Below are positions 5,005-7,505 of a DNA stretch of 7,505 nt, piece after piece. The translations under genes were made by a program, and so were the position numbers. The notes under the pieces were generated by a model. The model had not been told where the DNA came from, did no database searches, and worked only from the letters and a program-made list of their open reading frames with translations. The first letter of the stretch is position 1, and each line of letters starts with the position of its first letter. This DNA is from Pseudomonadota bacterium (GTDB taxonomy: Bacteria > Pseudomonadota > Alphaproteobacteria > Rhizobiales > Xanthobacteraceae): positions 1 to 7,505 of the forward strand of contig JAEWCJ010000443.1 in NCBI GenBank assembly GCA_023390695.1. Reading direction: 5' to 3'.

Positions 5005-7038
5005 ATGAGCAGCATGCATTCCGAGGCCAGTTCCCGCACATCGCAGCGTCCGTCGCTCGGGCGCATGATTTCATCATTCTCGGTCCGCACCCGCATCATC
5101 GCCATCGCGCTCATTCCGGTGGCCGGCTTTCTGGCCAATGGCTTCTTCTTTGTCAGCGGCGAAAAGGATGTCGAAGCCGCCTTCGAGCGCTTCAAGATGG
5201 CGGCCACCGTTGCCGACGCTAGCCGCGACTTCAAGGAAGAGCTGGGCCGCATGCGCATCGGCGCGCGCGATTTCGCCGCAAGGCCGAGCGATGAAGCGAT
5301 CGTCGAATTCGAGAACGCCGTGGCCGGCGCCCTCCGCAGCCTGCAGACCATCGAACGATCCGTCGATGCCGAAGAGCGCAGCCGTCTGGGGCCGCTCAAC
5401 GAGGCGGTGAGCCACGTCGCCAAGAATTTCCAGCGCGTGATCGAAGAGCAGCGCGAACTCGGTTTCACCGACGACGAGGGCCTGCGCCGCCAGATCCGCG
5501 ATGCGGGAAATGCGGTCGAGCGCATCATCAACGAAAGGATGACGTGGGCCGGAGAGGCGGACGCCAGGAAACTCCTCGTCTCGCTGCTGACGATGCGCCG
5601 GTACGAAGCCGAACAGAGGCTGCGCCTGAGCGGCATCGCGCATACGATGTTTCTCGAGGAATACAAGACCTTCACCCGGACGCTCAACGACATCGACGGC
5701 ACGCCGGCGCTGCGGTCGGAGCTCGAGAACCAGATCAAGCGCTATGTCGACATCTTCGAGAAATGGGCGGCCAGCTCCAACAAGGTCTGGCCGTATCTGA
5801 CCATCATCGACGTCGATACCAAGCAGATGATGCCGGCGGCCGACGACATCATTCTCTCGACCATTCAGGGCTCCAACCGCGCGTCTTCCGAACTCACCGC
5901 CTCACAGACGCGAACCCGCCTCACCATCATCTGGGTCGGCGTCGCCGCCGTCCTGATCGGCCTCGCTTTCAGCCTGTTGATCGGCGGCAGCATCACCCGG
6001 CCGCTGGCGGGCCTTGCCGGTGCCATGCAGCGGCTGGCCGCCGGCGACACATCCGCCAAAATCCCCGCCACCCGCGCGCGCGACGAAATCGGTGAAATGG
6101 CCCGCACGGTGATCGTGTTCCGCGACAACATGATCGAACGCGAGCGGCTGAGCGCCGCCCAGGGCGAGCAGAGCCGCGCGCACGAACTGCGCAGCGAAAC
6201 GATTGCCGCGACCATTGCCGGTTTCGAGCGCTCGGTGGACGAGGTGCTGGCCAAGGTCCGCGACGCCGCCGAGCGGCTTGAAATCGCCTCCGGAAATCTC
6301 AACGGCGCCGCCGACTCGGTCTCCGGCGAGGCCCAGCAGGCGGAGAGCCGCGTGCGCGCCGCCTCCAGCAACGTCACCGCGGCGGCGAGTTCTGTCGAGG
6401 AACTGGCCGCTTCCATCGGCGAGATTTCCAGCCAGGCCCATAAATCGACGGAGGTGGCGAGCCGCGCCGTGCTCGAAGCGCGCCGCACGACCACTACGAT
6501 GGGCGAACTCGCAAATGCGGCGACGCGCATCGGCGAGGTGATCAGCCTCATCCAGGCCATCGCCGGACAGACCAACCTGCTGGCGCTGAACGCCACCATC
6601 GAAGCCGCACGCGCCGGCGAAGCCGGGCGCGGCTTCGCCGTGGTCGCCTCGGAGGTCAAATCGCTGGCCGGACAGACCGCACGCGCCACCGAGGACATTG
6701 CCGAACAGATCGGCGCGATCCAGTCCGCTGCCGCCGATGCCGCGCAGGCCATCAGTCAGGTGAATGCGATCATCGAGGAAATGTCGGCGATCGCATCCAG
6801 CGTGGCGGTCACCGTCGAGGAGCAGAATTCCGCGGTGTCGACGATTGCCGAAGGCGTGAACAACGCCTCCGGCGAAGCCCGCACCGGCGCGGAAGCCATG
6901 AGCCGCGTTGCGAACGCCGTGCTCGACGCACGCGGCACCGCCTCCGATGTCAAATCGCTGGCTGATGCGCTCGCCATCGAGGCGGAAGGGCTTGAACGCC
7001 AGGTGCGGGATTTCCTTGCGCAGGTGCAGGCGGCCTGA
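5005..7038 (+). CDS. Methyl-accepting chemotaxis protein with HBM-like periplasmic sensor
   Basis: Inner-membrane chemoreceptor of 677 residues that controls the CheA kinase. Layout: cytoplasmic start (1-28), first membrane helix (about 29-50), an all-helical periplasmic domain of about 254 residues (51-304), second membrane helix (305-327), HAMP (about 328-380) and a cytoplasmic signalling coiled coil (about 400-665). The hairpin tip is clear: [18 protein letters not shown] (522-539), then [25 protein letters not shown] (541-565). The sensor's size and helical, heptad-like make-up fit a double four-helix bundle of the HBM class, members of which bind organic acids; the ligand here is unknown. 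The C-terminus (FLAQVQAA) has no CheR-tethering NWETF-type pentapeptide. ATG 5005 has only a weak AGG 7 nt upstream; ATG 5014 or 5065 are alternatives that would still keep the first helix. It stands alone, not beside other che genes. Confidence 0.95.
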   Translation: MSSMHSEASSRTSQRPSLGRMISSFSVRTRIIAIALIPVAGFLANGFFFVSGEKDVEAAFERFKMAATVADASRDFKEELGRMRIGARDFAARPSDEAIVEFENAVAGALRSLQTIERSVDAEERSRLGPLNEAVSHVAKNFQRVIEEQRELGFTDDEGLRRQIRDAGNAVERIINERMTWAGEADARKLLVSLLTMRRYEAEQRLRLSGIAHTMFLEEYKTFTRTLNDIDGTPALRSELENQIKRYVDIFEKWAASSNKVWPYLTIIDVDTKQMMPAADDIILSTIQGSNRASSELTASQTRTRLTIIWVGVAAVLIGLAFSLLIGGSITRPLAGLAGAMQRLAAGDTSAKIPATRARDEIGEMARTVIVFRDNMIERERLSAAQGEQSRAHELRSETIAATIAGFERSVDEVLAKVRDAAERLEIASGNLNGAADSVSGEAQQAESRVRAASSNVTAAASSVEELAASIGEISSQAHKSTEVASRAVLEARRTTTTMGELANAATRIGEVISLIQAIAGQTNLLALNATIEAARAGEAGRGFAVVASEVKSLAGQTARATEDIAEQIGAIQSAAADAAQAISQVNAIIEEMSAIASSVAVTVEEQNSAVSTIAEGVNNASGEARTGAEAMSRVANAVLDARGTASDVKSLADALAIEAEGLERQVRDFLAQVQAA

Positions 7039-7046
7039 ACGCCGCC
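7029..7046 (+). terminator. GC-rich hairpin across the receptor stop codon
   Basis: GGCGGC (7029-7034) and GCCGCC (7041-7046) flank CTGAAC, which contains the TGA stop. The stem could help end transcription, but no T-run follows, so an intrinsic terminator is doubtful. Confidence 0.25.
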
Positions 7047-7122
7047 AGCGTAACTGCGCACCGCCGCCTTCACGTTTTCACCGATTGTGACTTTTCCGCC
7101 TCCCCTTGCATCGCAGCGCTCG

Positions 7123-7128
7123 CTATAT
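7123..7128 (+). promoter_or_regulatory. Candidate -10 element for the YihY-family gene
   Basis: CTATAT, close to the alphaproteobacterial -10 consensus, lies 30 bp before the proposed TTG start in a 119-bp gap. A TTGCAT at 7106-7111 is too close (11 bp) to be its -35, so the upstream element is not identified. Confidence 0.35.
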
Positions 7129-7157
7129 GAAGGCACTTCGACCGGAGATTGCGGATA

Positions 7158-7505
7158 TTGTCCATTCTGAGAAAAATCTGGCGCGTGGCCGTGGACGCCT
7201 TCTGGCAATTCAACGCCGACGACGGCTGGGCGATCGCCAGCCACATCGCGCTGTCGGCGCTGATGGCGATGTTCCCTTTCTTTCTGGTGCTGACCGCGCT
7301 CGCCGGCATCATCGGCTCTGAGAATCTCGCCGACGAAGCGGCGAACCTGATGCTGGAGGCCTGGCCCGAAGAAGTCGCCGGACCGATCGCGCGCGAGATC
7401 CACAATGTTCTGAACAGTGCGCAGGGGCAGGCGCTGACGGTCGGCGCCGCGCTCGCGCTGTATTTCGCGTCCAGCGGCGTCGAAAGCCTGCGCATCGGCT
7501 TGAAC
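7158..7505 (+). CDS. YihY/virulence factor BrkB family membrane protein, N-terminal part (cut by window edge)
   Basis: Polytopic inner-membrane protein of the YihY/BrkB family (older databases call it ribonuclease BN, now considered wrong); the function is not settled. The first 116 codons run open to the window end. The N-terminus LRKIWRVAVDAFWQFNADDGWAIASHIALSALMAMFPF fits the family, in which a short amphipathic start and an x-DDGWAIASHIALSALMALFPF-like block precede the first membrane helix (about residues 29-52); a second hydrophobic stretch is at about 91-106. The frame is closed by TGA at 7128-7130 and holds no ATG before the conserved region, so the start must be TTG. TTG 7158 has GGAG (7144-7147) 10 nt upstream; TTG 7149 is too close to it. 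The rest of the protein, normally about 280-300 residues, lies outside the window. Confidence 0.85.
   Translation, partial: MSILRKIWRVAVDAFWQFNADDGWAIASHIALSALMAMFPFFLVLTALAGIIGSENLADEAANLMLEAWPEEVAGPIAREIHNVLNSAQGQALTVGAALALYFASSGVESLRIGLN

Noticed and set aside
4671..5738. Open frame of 355 codons on the minus strand running from the intergenic region into the receptor gene
   Set aside because: It is Ser/Arg-rich without motifs and antisense to the receptor; the start would lie inside a conserved gene.
1..7505. CRISPR array, insertion sequence, prophage or tRNA-linked island
   Set aside because: No regularly spaced repeats, transposase or integrase motifs, tRNA cloverleaf or attachment-site duplication was seen; gene content is core-like throughout.

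Overview
The window looks like chromosomal DNA of an alphaproteobacterium, most likely of the Rhizobiales/Hyphomicrobiales. The evidence is high GC with strong third-position G/C bias, group I ETF proteins of the Paracoccus/mitochondrial type, a HIG1-type small membrane protein next to a PduO-type adenosyltransferase, and a FixK/FNR-like box. The genus cannot be fixed from the sequence. There are eight protein-coding genes (two cut by the window edges), no rRNA or tRNA, no CRISPR array and no insertion sequence.

Left part, minus strand (about 2604 down to 1): tspO (tryptophan-rich tetrapyrrole/sterol-binding membrane protein), a 63-residue HIG1-domain protein, a PduO-type ATP:cob(I)alamin adenosyltransferase, etfB and the start of etfA. 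HIG1 and the adenosyltransferase abut with no gap, and etfB and etfA are one base apart, so these pairs are probably co-translated. An 89-bp gap before etfB carries a TTGACA-containing promoter candidate. The theme is tetrapyrrole/cobalamin handling plus electron transfer from acyl-CoA dehydrogenases to the respiratory chain.

Middle: divergent from tspO is a Cys/Met-metabolism PLP enzyme (2730-3884). The 125-bp gap between them holds a 16-bp tandem duplication. The PLP gene converges on a host-attachment-family gene (4336-3881), and the palindrome CTAG supplies the stop codon of both.

Right part: a 668-bp divergent non-coding region (4337-5004) is the structurally richest part of the window. 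It holds a FixK/FNR-like box centred in a larger dyad, a 15-bp palindrome, further inverted repeats, and a segment whose two stems interlock in pseudoknot order. It is followed by a 677-residue methyl-accepting chemotaxis protein (5005-7038) and the first 116 codons of a YihY/BrkB-family membrane protein, probably starting at TTG 7158.

Most of the window is ordinary core genome. I see no convincing new multi-gene system; the best leads are the cis-regulatory and RNA-like structures in 4337-5004 and the repeat at 2642-2675.
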